Part shown: in pieces, positions 54,801 through 64,000 of the stretch | How the letters are laid out: the number at the start of each line of letters is the position of its first letter | Numbering within the stretch: position 1 is the stretch's first letter | Source of the DNA: Watersipora subatra | Lineage: Eukaryota; Bryozoa; Gymnolaemata; Cheilostomatida; Watersiporidae | NCBI RefSeq assembly: GCF_963576615.1 | Contig: NC_088714.1 | Location: forward strand, 41,076,072-41,140,071 | Length of the DNA stretch: 64,000 bases | Direction: 5' to 3' | The notes under the pieces: generated by a model | Seen by the model: only the letters and a program-made list of their open reading frames with translations | Told to the model about the DNA's origin: nothing | Databases searched by the model: none | Translations under genes and position numbers: made by a program

Positions 54801-56093
54801 TAGGATCTGTACGCTATAGGATTGTATCATGATTGGATTGCCTACACATCATTAATATAAAACTATACATATTTATAATTGAATGGAGATGAGGTGAGCA
54901 TTTATTTAGCCCTACCAGTATCCATAAGTTTGGAGTTACCTCCTTCATGCCACTTTTAGTGATCTACAACCTACATTGTAATTACTCGGTGAGTAAACAA
55001 AGTAAAAGCATTTTAGTATACATTAAATGCTGTTATTATATGGTCTGTCATAAGCTTATGATTATGGTGACCTAGACATATGTTATAAGGATCTGACTAA
55101 AGCCTTCAATGATGCATTGAGACGCGTGTCTGTAACCACTATCAATAAACCTTACCGGACTCGGTTATCCTCCGATGACCCATTCCGAATGAAAACTACC
55201 CGATTCTCCTATAATTTTGAAGGATACGCGATAGGATTCTGAATGCCCTGCTTGTCCCCATCGTGCCAAAAACCCAAAAGCATCCTAGATAAGTGGGAGA
55301 TGATTCACTAGCACTGCACTCATTAACTCTCTATCACGGATCAACAAGACACCTATCGCTGTAAGTTTTTACTCTTCACCTCAGCAATCAATATTTAATC
55401 CTTACTCAGAATCAGACAACTTTGGGAGGCATTTCATGTTGTACAGAGTGTTAAGAATTCATCTACCGATGGAAGTCTGACATGCTATTTGCACCTGACA
55501 TTCCTCTGCAGCCTATGATGCTGCGCAGCACAGCCACTTGTACAGGCAACAAGCACCTGTATGGGGAGCAACAAGCACCTGTATGGGGAGCAACAAGCAC
55601 CTGTATGGAGAGCAACAAGCACCTGTATGGGGAGCAACAAGCACCTGTATGGGGAGCACCAAGCACCCGTATGGGGAGCAACAAGCACCTGTATGGGGAG
55701 CAACAAGCACCTGTATGGGGAGCAACAAGCACCCGTATGGGAAGCAACAAGCACTTGTATGGGGAGCAACAAGCACCCGTATGGAGAGCAACAAGCACCC
55801 GTATGGGGAGCAACAAGCACCTGCATGGGGAAGTCTTACGAATAGATGGGATAAACAGCTATGAACACGACTTACCTGTATAAGAGAGTCTAAAGGCATG
55901 AGTTTTCACTCCACCTAGTTCTATATCCTTCTCCGTCATGAATGGCCAACCTTGAGCGCTTACATCTTCATTCGTCAGTCGACTCAACACATCCCTAGCC
56001 TTGGGCCCAGCGACGCTCACCACCCCATAGTCATCTGACATGTTCGTAAAAGACACATTCATTCCTTCTTTATCCGCCACAGTCTGCATCCAT
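48623..56093 (-). CDS. DMGDH: dimethylglycine dehydrogenase, 3' five exons (partial)
   Basis: Exons 55876-56093, 53985-54142, 53331-53390, 51948-52082 and 48623-48802 join in phase to give about 250 C-terminal residues. DMGDH is a mitochondrial FAD and folate enzyme that demethylates dimethylglycine to sarcosine in choline breakdown. What is visible is the folate-binding aminomethyltransferase (GCV_T/GCV_T_C) half: [99 protein letters not shown], and [12 protein letters not shown] to VELLGK. The DVDPEGNE and TTSGSYG blocks favour DMGDH over sarcosine dehydrogenase. The N-terminal FAD domain is not in the window; its next exon lies past 64000, making that intron at least 7.9 kb. Confidence 0.88.
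49054..49222. repeat. GAGGTAACGCAGTAC minisatellite
   Basis: About six copies of a unit of roughly 25-30 bp, GGTGAGGTAACGCAGTAC plus a variable CCACT/CCCTGA linker, in the last DMGDH intron. Confidence 0.85.
49223..50755. other. DMGDH intron, no gene
   Basis: One 15-bp hairpin at 49740-49773 (ACAAATAGCTACAGT and its inverse, loop TTTG). Nothing else recognised. Confidence 0.4.
50756..51427. mobile_element. piggyBac-type MITE
   Basis: TTAA (50752-50755) precedes CCCTTTCACAGG, and CCTGCAAAAGGG precedes TTAA (51428-51431). 672 bp. No transposase. Confidence 0.7.
51948..52082 (-). CDS. DMGDH: DMGDH exon, fourth of the five seen
   Basis: CATCTTCAG acceptor, GTACAT donor, exactly 45 codons, with [15 protein letters not shown]. 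Confidence 0.92.
52182..52541. mobile_element. MITE with CAGTACTTTTCAGACTAT ends
   Basis: CAGTACTTTTCAGACTAT at 52182 and ATAGTCCGAAAAGTACGG ending 52541. This terminus (GTACTTTTCGGACTATAAG) recurs in many animal genomes. No coding. The target duplication is unclear. Confidence 0.7.
52542..53330. other. DMGDH intron, no gene
   Basis: No feature recognised. Confidence 0.35.
53331..53390 (-). CDS. DMGDH: DMGDH exon, third of the five seen
   Basis: TTCTTCGCAG acceptor, GTACGA donor; exactly 20 codons, [20 protein letters not shown]. Confidence 0.92.
53490..53590. repeat. tandem GTGAATACAGCTCTAGACA
   Basis: About five copies of GTGAATACAGCTCTAGACA plus a short AAGGA spacer, with weaker copies upstream to 53400. 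Confidence 0.75.
53773..53811. repeat. 18-bp perfect hairpin
   Basis: ATAAAGTCCAGCACTAAT, loop GTT, exact inverse. In a DMGDH intron. Confidence 0.85.
53985..54142 (-). CDS. DMGDH: DMGDH exon, second of the five seen
   Basis: TTAACAG acceptor, GTAAGT donor; 2 + 156 nt, beginning [14 protein letters not shown]. Confidence 0.92.
54143..55545. other. DMGDH intron, no gene
   Basis: No feature recognised. Short open stretches have no homology I know. Confidence 0.4.
55546..55831. repeat. 22-bp minisatellite, 13 copies
   Basis: Unit GCAACAAGCACCTGTATGGG plus GA, with scattered substitutions (CCCG, GGAGAG, CACCAAG). The unit length is not a multiple of three and contains no stop, so the array is open in all six frames. 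Confidence 0.95.
55876..56093 (-). CDS. DMGDH: DMGDH exon, first of the five seen
   Basis: CTTGTAG acceptor, ACAG|GTAAG donor; 72 codons plus a split base at each side, with [20 protein letters not shown]. Confidence 0.9.
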
Positions 56094-56238
56094 CTACAAG
56101 AGTCTTTTTCAAATGACTACCTTAGTAGCTGGTGATTGAGACAACGTGAAGGAACAACAACACCAAATTCCAAGAACATATAAAAAACAAACAACATGAC
56201 AACGAAATAAAGCGAACCAACTTGAGGTACTAAAACTT

Positions 56239-56464
56239 GACTGCCATATATGCATATACATGTATATGCATATATATATATATATGCATATATATATATA
56301 TGCATATACATGTATATGCATATATATATATATGCATATATATATATATATGCATATATATATATATATATGCATATATATATATATATGCATATATATA
56401 TATATGCATATATATATATATATATATGCATATATATATATATATATGCATATATATATATATA

Positions 56465-56504
<40 letters not shown>

Positions 56505-56524
56505 TATATATATATATGCATATA
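56239..56524. repeat. (ATATGCAT)n microsatellite
   Basis: Alternating ATATATATGCATATAT, left flank of the Tigger-like copy. Confidence 0.95.
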
Positions 56525-57643
56525 CAGTCAAACATGGATAACTCGTCCACGGATAGCTCGAACACATGGTTAATTCGAACATATCATTTGGTCCGTTCCC
56601 ACGTAATGATAAGTTGCTATAGATAACTCGAACTCAACACTGTTAATTCGAACTGTTTTTTGCCCAACAGCTACCGAAACGGTTGTTTTCGCTTTAGAAA
56701 ATCACTTTATTCAAAGCCATAGAGGTAAACTTCATCTTTTCGTAATTCATAAGCGTCGTTATTACCACCATCGGCAAAATATTTTTGTCAACGACTTTTC
56801 TAAAAGTTTGGTGAAATTTGATTTATACTGCGATACGATGAATAGCACGGGCTAGCCGGGTCACGCGCGCAAGAATTTTCGCCACGCACATACAAAACAA
56901 AAATCGCATGTTGTTTTGTATGTGCGTGGCGAAAATCCTTGAGTGCGTGACTCGGCTAGCCCGTGATGAATAGTTTTCCGACGTTGATTACGTGTTGAAT
57001 CAACGTCGGAATGTTGAATGTTTAAAACGTCTTAAAAATGTTGTAATTAAACGTATACGTTGTCTGAGCTACAAAAAACTATTCATCGTTTGACCTAAAC
57101 ACAGAATACGTGTGTACATTCAATAAGTATCTATTAAAAAAGCGTGAGTGATATAGAATGTACCGTAAAACCTCGTAAAACTTCTAATTGAACTGCCTCG
57201 GAGTGTTGCTCTTAACGAATCCCAGGTAAAGTAAGGTAATCTGCATAAACTTCAAGAAAAAACGGCAAAATTGATCGTGGGTAAAACCCCAAAAGAAAAA
57301 AATGTCTTTTCTTTTGAGCATTTCAACAACGATCAAGTTTTGCCAATGTCAATCTGAAAAACGTCCTGGCAATAACATCACCTCAAACAACAAACCAATC
57401 TCAAGTGATAGAAAAATCTCTATACTTTTTCATGAAAACGTTTTAAACTTTACATTAGAAGCATTTAATTTGAAACAAGCCATTTGTGCTTTTGATTTAT
57501 ATTATAGTTTGTATATGTACATGTATTTACTAATAAATAAGTAAATATATGGACTTGTGACAGTGCTCTGATAACTTGAATGCTCTGATAATTCGAACAC
57601 TTTTGCTCGGTCCCTTGAAGTTTGAGTTATCCATGTTTGACTG
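56525..57643 (+). mobile_element. Tigger-like MITE, copy A
   Basis: CAGTCAAACATGGATAACTC at the left and its inverse ending 57643, each flanked by TA, as in pogo/Tigger (Tc1/mariner) elements. 1119 bp with no transposase. The 80-codon ORF at 57302-57544 repeats in copy B but resembles nothing known. Subterminal AACTCGAAC / GTTCGAATT motifs recur inside both ends. A 120-bp foldback is nested at 56846-56965. Confidence 0.8.
56846..56965. mobile_element. 120-bp foldback MITE nested in Tigger-like copy A
   Basis: CACGGGCTAGCCGGGTCACG to its near-perfect inverse, arms of about 54 bp (core TTTTCGCCACGCACATACAA). Perfect 8-bp duplication ATGAATAG at 56838-56845 and 56966-56973. The 8-bp duplication suggests hAT-type mobilisation. 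Confidence 0.8.
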
Positions 57644-57785
57644 TATATATATATATATATGCATATATATATATATATGCATATATATATATGCATATAT
57701 ATATATATATATGCATATATATATATGCATATATATATATATATGCATATATATATATGCATATATATATATGCATATATATATA

Positions 57786-57843
<58 letters not shown>

Positions 57844-57964
57844 TATATATATGTATGCATATATATATATATATGTATGCATATATATATATATGTATGC
57901 ATATATACATGTACATGTATATATATATGCATATATATATGCATATATATATATATATATATAA
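57644..57964. repeat. (TA)n/(ATATGCAT)n microsatellite
   Basis: Same repeat type as 56239-56524, between Tigger-like copy A and the hAT element. Confidence 0.95.
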
Positions 57965-59084
57965 TAGAGCTGCACAATGATCGCGTTAATTAAACGATTA
58001 ACGCAATCAATACAAATACACTACAAATACACGATTAACTGCGTTGAGCCAATTAATCTTCCGATAAAATGCAACCGAGGTGATGATCATAATGTGGTTC
58101 TTTGGTATTGTTTAATATATTGTAAAGGATTTTGCAGGTCTTTCCTCAGGCACGATCTAGATAGTAATAAATGTTGCATAAATTGTAAGAGAAATGAGTA
58201 TGGTTTTTCGTTTGTTTTATTCCGAAGGAAATTAGTTGTGGAACTGCGACTACTCTGCTCTCTTAGGGAGAGCGCTCCCATATACAGTACATATATTTTC
58301 CCTGGACCGTTTAATGGAACCAGGTAGGAAACCGTATAAGAGTAAATGATTGATAGATTCACTAACACGTTGGCTTAATTACGGCCAAACTAACGAAGTA
58401 TTAGCCGAAGTATTAGCGATAATACACATAATAAAGACAGGCACAATATGTAAAATATATAGAGTAATTATATGCAAATAAAACACATAATAAAAACAGA
58501 CACAATATTCAGAATATATATAAGAGTAATTATATGCGAGTATGAACTATACAAATTTATTAGAATTTATTTCTGATAAATTCGTATGGCCACAAATTCA
58601 TCAGAAATAAATTGGTGGCCTAGCGTCCGCCAAAATATAACATTAGCATAGCAGGTTACTACCATTTAATTTATGACAAGCAACACTTTCTCACCAATTA
58701 AATACAACCACAATTATTTTGCACTCAACTATAAAAACACTAAGTGAGTCACTAACATAAAACTTGTTTATGCAACAAAATAAGCGCGGTGTCGATCTAG
58801 CTATCTAGTTGTAAGCAGCCGTGTCGCTAGTTATTTGAACATGTTTCTAGATAATAGCAGCAAAAGCGATTTTAGTATTATTTAATATTTTACAGTCTAC
58901 TTTTTGTTTATATTTTAAAAACATTTCTATGTAAACTATACAAGTAATTTGATTTTTTTAAAAATCACAATCATATTTCAGCTTAAGAATAATAGTAGTA
59001 TAAGATCGACACTTTATTGGAACATAAAAGCAGAAAAATTTCCTCCGTACTAGCTGACGCATTTTCAGACGATGTTGGAAGCAT

Positions 59085-59160
59085 AAACAAGAATGTGAAG
59101 TGCAATATATGCCAAGAAGAATTTGCCTACCACCACAGCATATCATCATTAAATATCATT
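59085..59160 (+). pseudogene. BED zinc-finger fragment of hAT transposase
   Basis: KNVKCNICQEEFAYHHSISS then LN: the CxxC and aromatic/HxSxSSL pattern of BED fingers, cut off before the His-Cys end by the piggyBac insertion. Confidence 0.6.
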
Positions 59161-59163
59161 TAA

Positions 59164-61814
59164 CCATTTCAGTCCCCAAGCCATTAAGCAATTATCTAAT
59201 TATTCTCCATTCTCGTTGTTAGAGTGAAGGTTTATGTCTCATTTTACAATATTGTCATTTAGACCATCTGGGAGTAACTTTTCTTATAAGAACACCTATA
59301 TTCATTCAAATAAGAAATCTTTGGGCTTTCTAATGGTATAAATAGCAAAATTGTAGCTCATTTACTGAAGAATGTATAGAATGTCAAACTTGGTGAATAT
59401 AAAAATTTGACAAAAACACAATGGTACATGATTTCAAAGACATTATTTTTATTATTATGACATGACTGAAAACATAACAGAGGATTGACGAAGTTGCAAA
59501 AAAAGAGGAAATGTTCGCTATTTTTACTTCCAATACTGAACTCTGGTATGGTACGCTTTCCAGCAGTCTGAACCGCGTTTGATGCACAAGTACACGTTGC
59601 AGGTTTCACACCGAATTGAACTCTTGACTGATTTGTGTTGTAAGTCTTTGTAAGCCTTCTCTGGATTTTGCTGCGATTCTATCAGGTACTTTTTCTGGCA
59701 GACTGCACAGCGGTGATCTTTTGACCCATCAGTAGGCCACTCGGGACAGTGTAGTTTGCTCATGTCTAGACGTATCTCCGGATTGTTGGGAGTGGCAGCT
59801 GGTGTGTTTGTCCTAGTTGACTGTCGAGAGAATGACTTTTCACCTATCCATGTCGTCAGTATCTGCAGGACAAAGTCTCTGAATTCCATCGGCTTTTCCT
59901 GGCCATGCTTATAGAGCACATAAGCGTAGTACAGGGACCAGTGAAAGCATTTGCGGTCGATTCGCGCGTACCACTTATATGACTTTCGAGAGCGATCGAG
60001 TCTTGCCATTTTATCATTGAGGTCCACACCACCCATCATCTGATTGTATACGATGACGGATGGTGTGGCCTTCACTGTCAGCTTCTCACCTTTCTTATTT
60101 CTACGGATTACAGTTGGTTGCTCAGACAGCTCAGCTCTGACATAGTTTGACAAGAAGTAGATCGGTTTCTTGTCATTCCAGCGGGTTGCTACAATTCCTG
60201 TTTTCGCACACTGGAGCCACTTAGAATCCCCTTGCTCCAACCTCCGAGCTTCCGCTTTGGTGGCTATTAGCTGTTTCGGGTACTCCTTTCGGTTGGTCAT
60301 ACATGTACCAGTACCAGACATCTGAAGCTCACGTAGCCAGTGGAGAAGATAAGGTGACGTGTAGTAGCGATCAGTAACTACATGGTAGCCTCGACCCCAG
60401 TAACTTTGAACTAGTTTCAGTACTACTGCGGCAGAGCTTTTCACTGTGGTCAAGTCCTCAAAGTCTCTGTCCTTCCCAGAATAGACATCTAGGTTTAGCG
60501 CATATCCGCTGCAAGCACAACACGCCATCCAGACTTTCACTCCCCATTTGATTGGCTTTGAGGAGTCGTAACATTTCCCACTCCAGCGACCCCGAAAAGG
60601 AATCATGCACTCGTCTACTGACAGATCCTGGGAGGGAGAGTACTCTGCTGTGAATCGCTCTTTCATGTGGTTGATGAGGAACCTGATATTGTAAAGTCTG
60701 TCGTATTCAGGATGGCTACGATCCTGAATTGACGTCTCTTCATTACAGTAATGCAGGTAACGTTTTATCTGGTCATGCCGTCGTAATGACATGACAGTTG
60801 AAGCTTTAGGCATCTGGAGAAGCTCGTACTGCGGTCTCCAGATACTTCGCTGCCTATCCTTGCAGAACATTTCTATAAATGCTCGGAGCGTGTAGAACGC
60901 TCAGAGTTCGTCTGTCTCGAGTTTAGTCCACTTTCCATAACCGCTGTGGATGGTACTCTCGCTTATCTTTCGTCTGGCAGCATTCTCGTTCGTGAAATCA
61001 CATACTGATTGTAAAAGTTTCTCATCGTAGAACAGCATGAAGAAGTCAGCTGGCTTTGAATCAGCAGGCATTACTCTTGTTGGTCCATGTGGTGCAGCTG
61101 GGTCAAAGTTAGGGCTGCACATTACTTTCTCAGTAGGCTGCCAGTCGAACGTGGGTGTTGGGGTATTATCCAAGTCAGACAGGATGAATCCCAGATAACC
61201 TGGTGCTGCCAGATTTCCTGAACTACCGTCATCACCAGAGGCTCCAGTAGGAATGTTGGTAGCAGTACTAGTACTAGCAGCTCCAGTATCAGTTGTACTA
61301 GTAGGTCTACTAGTAGTAGCAGTACTAGTAGAATTTGAGTCCAGCTGATCAAAATCTGAATCCCAGTCGAAATCAGCACCTAATTGTGAGTCATCATCAC
61401 CAGTATCAGCATCAAAAACAATGTCCCTTGTTCTAGGATGAGCTCCAGTAGCATTGTCCACAAAATTATCTGAATCATACTCAAAATCACTAGAAAAATC
61501 CATAAATAAGCCAGCACTTCAAAATGTTACAACTTTCAACAATCAAAAATGGCCGCGTAGTTGTGAGTTTTCTTCCGTATATTTTCATTGGCCTTTACTC
61601 AGAAAACTTTCATTGTAACATGGTTCAATATTAGCCAATAAGGGAAGCTTAGCATCTCTTCTTATTGGTTGGCTACTCTAAGACTTCATTTGGATTAGAC
61701 AAAGGCTGAAATTAGTCTATGCCAAATAGAGTTACACTAAAGCCTCTACAGAGGCTAGGAGGACTGTGTGCAGACAACTCCAAGCCTCCACAGAGGCTTG
61801 TATGACTGAAATGG
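59164..61814 (-). mobile_element. piggyBac transposon
   Basis: TTAA at 59160-59163 and 61815-61818. Inverted ends CCATTTCAGTC (from 59164) and GACTGAAATGG (ending 61814), with similarity continuing to CAAGCC. 2651 bp, carrying one transposase reading frame on the minus strand. Confidence 0.92.
59524..61503 (-). pseudogene. piggyBac transposase with one in-frame TGA
   Basis: The frame 61503 to 59524 is continuous except for TGA at 60901-60903 (codon 201), after KWTKLETDEL and before AFYTLRAFIE. Catalytic Asps (numbering through the stop) are near 297 (SVDECMIPFRGR), 378 (VVTDRYYTS) and 494/497 (GGVDLNDKM), the usual piggyBac trio. The N-terminus is a Ser/Thr/Asp-rich disordered region; the C-terminus has a Cys-rich domain (RCAVC, RCETCNVYLC, CWKAYH) that in the family reads the element ends. 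The total of 659 sense codons is normal. TGA probably arose from CGA or AGA. An ATG at 60870 could start a shorter product that keeps all three Asps but loses the N-terminal 211 codons. Confidence 0.9.
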
Positions 61815-61894
61815 TTAACTAACTTTAATCATACCGCTCAGAATTTATCACCGGCTGTCGCAGACAATAACTACTACTATTGACTACAGCCACT

Positions 61895-61994
61895 ACTGTC
61901 CCCTGTGAGCGGCTATTCTTTAAAGCTGGCAATATTGTATGTAGGCAGAGGGCATTTCTTCATTTTGATAATGTAAATAAACTATGCTGCCTTA
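61895..61994 (+). pseudogene. hATC dimerisation fragment of hAT transposase
   Basis: CERLFFKAGNIVCRQRAFLH then FDNVNKL matches the hATC motif (SERLFSxAGxIVxxxRxxLxPxNVxKL). Confidence 0.8.
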
Positions 61995-62254
61995 AATTTT
62001 GGCTGGCTTAATTATAGACTTTCATGGACTATTTTCATATTCATAACTAACACATTGTAACTTATATACATTGTACATAACATGTACTTCTGTTAACAAT
62101 AATTGTCTCAAATATAATTAACTTGTATGTAGCTGTATTATTTGTTTTCGAATATGCAGGTTTTTGCGAGATTAATTCTAAGATTAATCGAAGATTAACT
62201 GGTTTAGACCAGTTATTAATCGCGATTAATTTTTTTAATCGTTGTGCAGCTCTA

Positions 62255-62383
62255 ATATATATGCATATATATGCATATATATATGCATATATATATATGC
62301 ATATATATATACATATATATATGCATATATATATACATATATATATATGCATATATATATGTATATATATACATATATATATA
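62255..62383. repeat. (ATATGCAT)n microsatellite
   Basis: Between the hAT right end and Tigger-like copy B. Confidence 0.95.
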
Positions 62384-63502
62384 CAGTCAAACATGGATAA
62401 CTCGAACTTCAAGGGACCGAGCAAGTGTTCGAATTATCAGAGCATTCAAGTTATCAGAGCACTGTCACAAGTCCATATATTTACTTATTTATTAGTAGAT
62501 ACATGTACATATACAAACTATAATATAAATCAAAAGCACAAATGGCTTGTTTCAAATTAAATGCTTCTAATGTAAAGTTTAAAACGTTTTCATGAAAAAG
62601 TATAGAGATTTTTCTATCACTTGAGATTGGTTTGTTGTTTGAGGTGATGTTATTGCCAGGACGTTTTTCAGATTGACATTGGCAAAACTTGATCGTTGTT
62701 GAAATGCTCAAAAGAAAAGACATTTTTTTCTTTTGGGGTTTTACCCACGATCAATTTTGCCGTTTTTTCTTGAAGTTTATGCAGATTACTTTACTTTACT
62801 TGGGATTCGTTAAGAGCAACACTCCGAGGCAGTTCAATTAGAAGTTTTACGAGGTTTTACGGTACATTCTATATTACTCACGCTTTTTTAATAGATACTT
62901 ATTGAATGTACACACGTATTCTGTGTTTAGGTCAAACGATGAATAGTTTTTTGTAGCTCAGACAACGTATACGTTTAATTACAACATTTTTTAAGACGTT
63001 TTAAACATTCAACATTCCGACGTTGATTCAACACGTAATCAACGTCGGAAAACTATTCATCACGGGCTAGCCAAGTCATGCACTCAAGGATTTTCGCCAC
63101 GCACATACAAAACAACATGCGATTTTTGTTTTGTATGTGCGTGGCGAAAATTCTTGCGCGCGTGACCCGGTTAGCCCATGCTATTCATCGTATCGCTGTA
63201 TAAATCAAATTTCACCAAACTTTTAGAAAAGTCGTTGACAAAAATATTTTGCCGATGGTGGTAATAACGACGCTTATGAATTACGAAAAGATGAAGTTTA
63301 CCTCTATGGCTTTGAATAAAGTGATTTTCTAAAGCGAAAACAACCGTTTCGGTAGCTGTTGGGCAAAAAAACAGTTCGAATTAACAGTGTTGAATTCGAG
63401 TTATCTATAGCAATTTATCATTACGTGGGAACGGACCAAAGGAAATGTTCGAATTAACCATTTTTTCGAGCTATCCGTGGACGAGTTATCCATGTTTGAC
63501 TG
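62384..63502 (-). mobile_element. Tigger-like MITE, copy B (inverted)
   Basis: Exactly the same 1119-bp span as copy A, in the opposite orientation and very similar throughout by eye. It carries the same nested 120-bp foldback and the same 80-codon ORF. TA flanks both ends. Confidence 0.8.
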
Positions 63503-64000
63503 TATATATATACAAGGCATACTTGACTGAATAATACCCTGCCATGATAGGACAAATCTTCTCTAATATATACACGAATTCACAAAGGAAACCTGTTGTA
63601 TATAACAATTCATAGCAGACACCATACAATATGTGCCCATTCACGGACAGAAACCCTGGCATATAACATGCCTACTCATAACGGATAGACTGACCCATGG
63701 CCAGTTACTATGTAATATATGTTAGTCACAAGCGTCTGCTGCATTATGCTGAAAGCTGAAAATATAAGGTGCAGATGGAAAACAAACATTCAGAACCAAA
63801 AACACCGTCAAATACATACGTGGATTCAGCTGAAATAGAGAATTAATACATCATTATACTGAAATTGATAATTTTACCGAGGAACTGCTGCATGCTAGAT
63901 GAATTGCTAGACTCTTATCACCACCTTAGAACAGGTAGACAGGAATAATAGTGCGCATGAAATGACCTGATTCTGATTGACACCTCAGAACAAGTAGACA
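63503..64000. other. DMGDH intron, right edge
   Basis: No exon recognised. GATTGACACCTCAGAACAAGT at the end partly repeats CACCTTAGAACAGGTAGACA about 60 bp earlier. Confidence 0.35.

Larger units (their letters stand above)
57965..62254 (+). mobile_element. internally deleted hAT element hosting a piggyBac
   Basis: Left TAGAGCTGCACAATGATCGC and right GTTGTGCAGCTCTA, flanked by ATATATAA and ATATATAT (7 of 8, in a TA tract). Two coding remnants on + survive: a BED-finger piece at 59085-59160 and a hATC piece at 61895-61994, with the transposase core missing. A piggyBac lies between them at 59164-61814. Confidence 0.75.

Noticed and set aside
55463..55899. Six overlapping ORFs of 94-133 codons
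   Set aside because: All are readings of one 22-bp minisatellite inside a DMGDH intron.
56237..56626. Long Tyr/Ile/His-rich ORFs on both strands
   Set aside because: Translation of an ATATGCAT microsatellite, with no coding evidence. Same for 57502-57980 and 62062-62560.
57302..57544. 80-codon ORF conserved in both Tigger-like copies
   Set aside because: Identity is explained by the two copies being one recent TE family; the peptide shows no domain.
61122..61379. 85-codon Leu-rich minus-strand ORF
   Set aside because: Shadow frame of the Ser/Thr/Asp-rich N-terminus of the piggyBac transposase.

Overview
This window is nuclear DNA from an invertebrate animal. Coding sequence is split by GT-AG introns, there are no bacterial-style operons, AT-rich sequence dominates, and most of the window is transposable elements (TEs), MITEs, SINEs and microsatellites. 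The steamer/mag-like Ty3 retroelement and the abundance of hAT, piggyBac and pogo elements would suit a lophotrochozoan such as a mollusc, but the sequence does not fix the phylum.

Three host genes can be read by joining phase-consistent exons. (1) An HTD2-like mitochondrial (R)-hydroxyacyl-thioester dehydratase with a MaoC/hot-dog fold lies on the + strand, with exons at 21318-21517, 21711-21787 and 28171-28355. (2) The sigma subunit of the AP-3 adaptor complex lies on the - strand, with five exons from 41497 down to 28677. It converges tail-to-tail on the HTD2-like gene with 321 bp between stop codons. (3) The 3' part of dimethylglycine dehydrogenase (DMGDH) lies on the - strand, with five exons from 56093 down to 48623. 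The rest of DMGDH lies beyond the right edge of the window.

Layout. 0-9.2 kb is a mosaic of MITEs and hAT elements, with a piggyBac-type MITE nested in one hAT. 10.1-11.1 kb holds a decayed ORF. 11.75-16.31 kb is a complete Ty3-type LTR retrotransposon with near-identical LTRs, a 5-bp target duplication and one open gag-pol frame. 16.3-20.8 kb holds SINEs, a decayed TTAA element and a long-inverted-repeat element. 21.3-28.4 kb is the HTD2-like gene, whose second intron holds a TIR-bounded unit (23375-26102) with a HIRAN-like gene and a small opposing gene; a 967-bp hAT sits inside the HIRAN-like gene. 28.7-41.5 kb is the AP-3 sigma gene. Its introns hold a hAT, a duplicated fragment of its own last exon, and a 5.7-kb TIR element that itself contains an apparently intact pogo transposon. 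42-48 kb has a hAT 3' remnant, SINE copies and simple repeats. 48.6-56.1 kb is the DMGDH 3' end with two minisatellites and two MITEs. 56.2-63.5 kb is a nested structure: two inverted 1119-bp Tigger-like copies flank a deleted hAT, which was invaded by a piggyBac whose transposase has one in-frame stop.

The three host genes do not share a pathway. AP-3 sigma is a vesicle-coat subunit, HTD2 acts in mitochondrial fatty-acid synthesis, and DMGDH acts in mitochondrial choline/one-carbon catabolism. The main interest of the window is the layering of TEs inside host introns.
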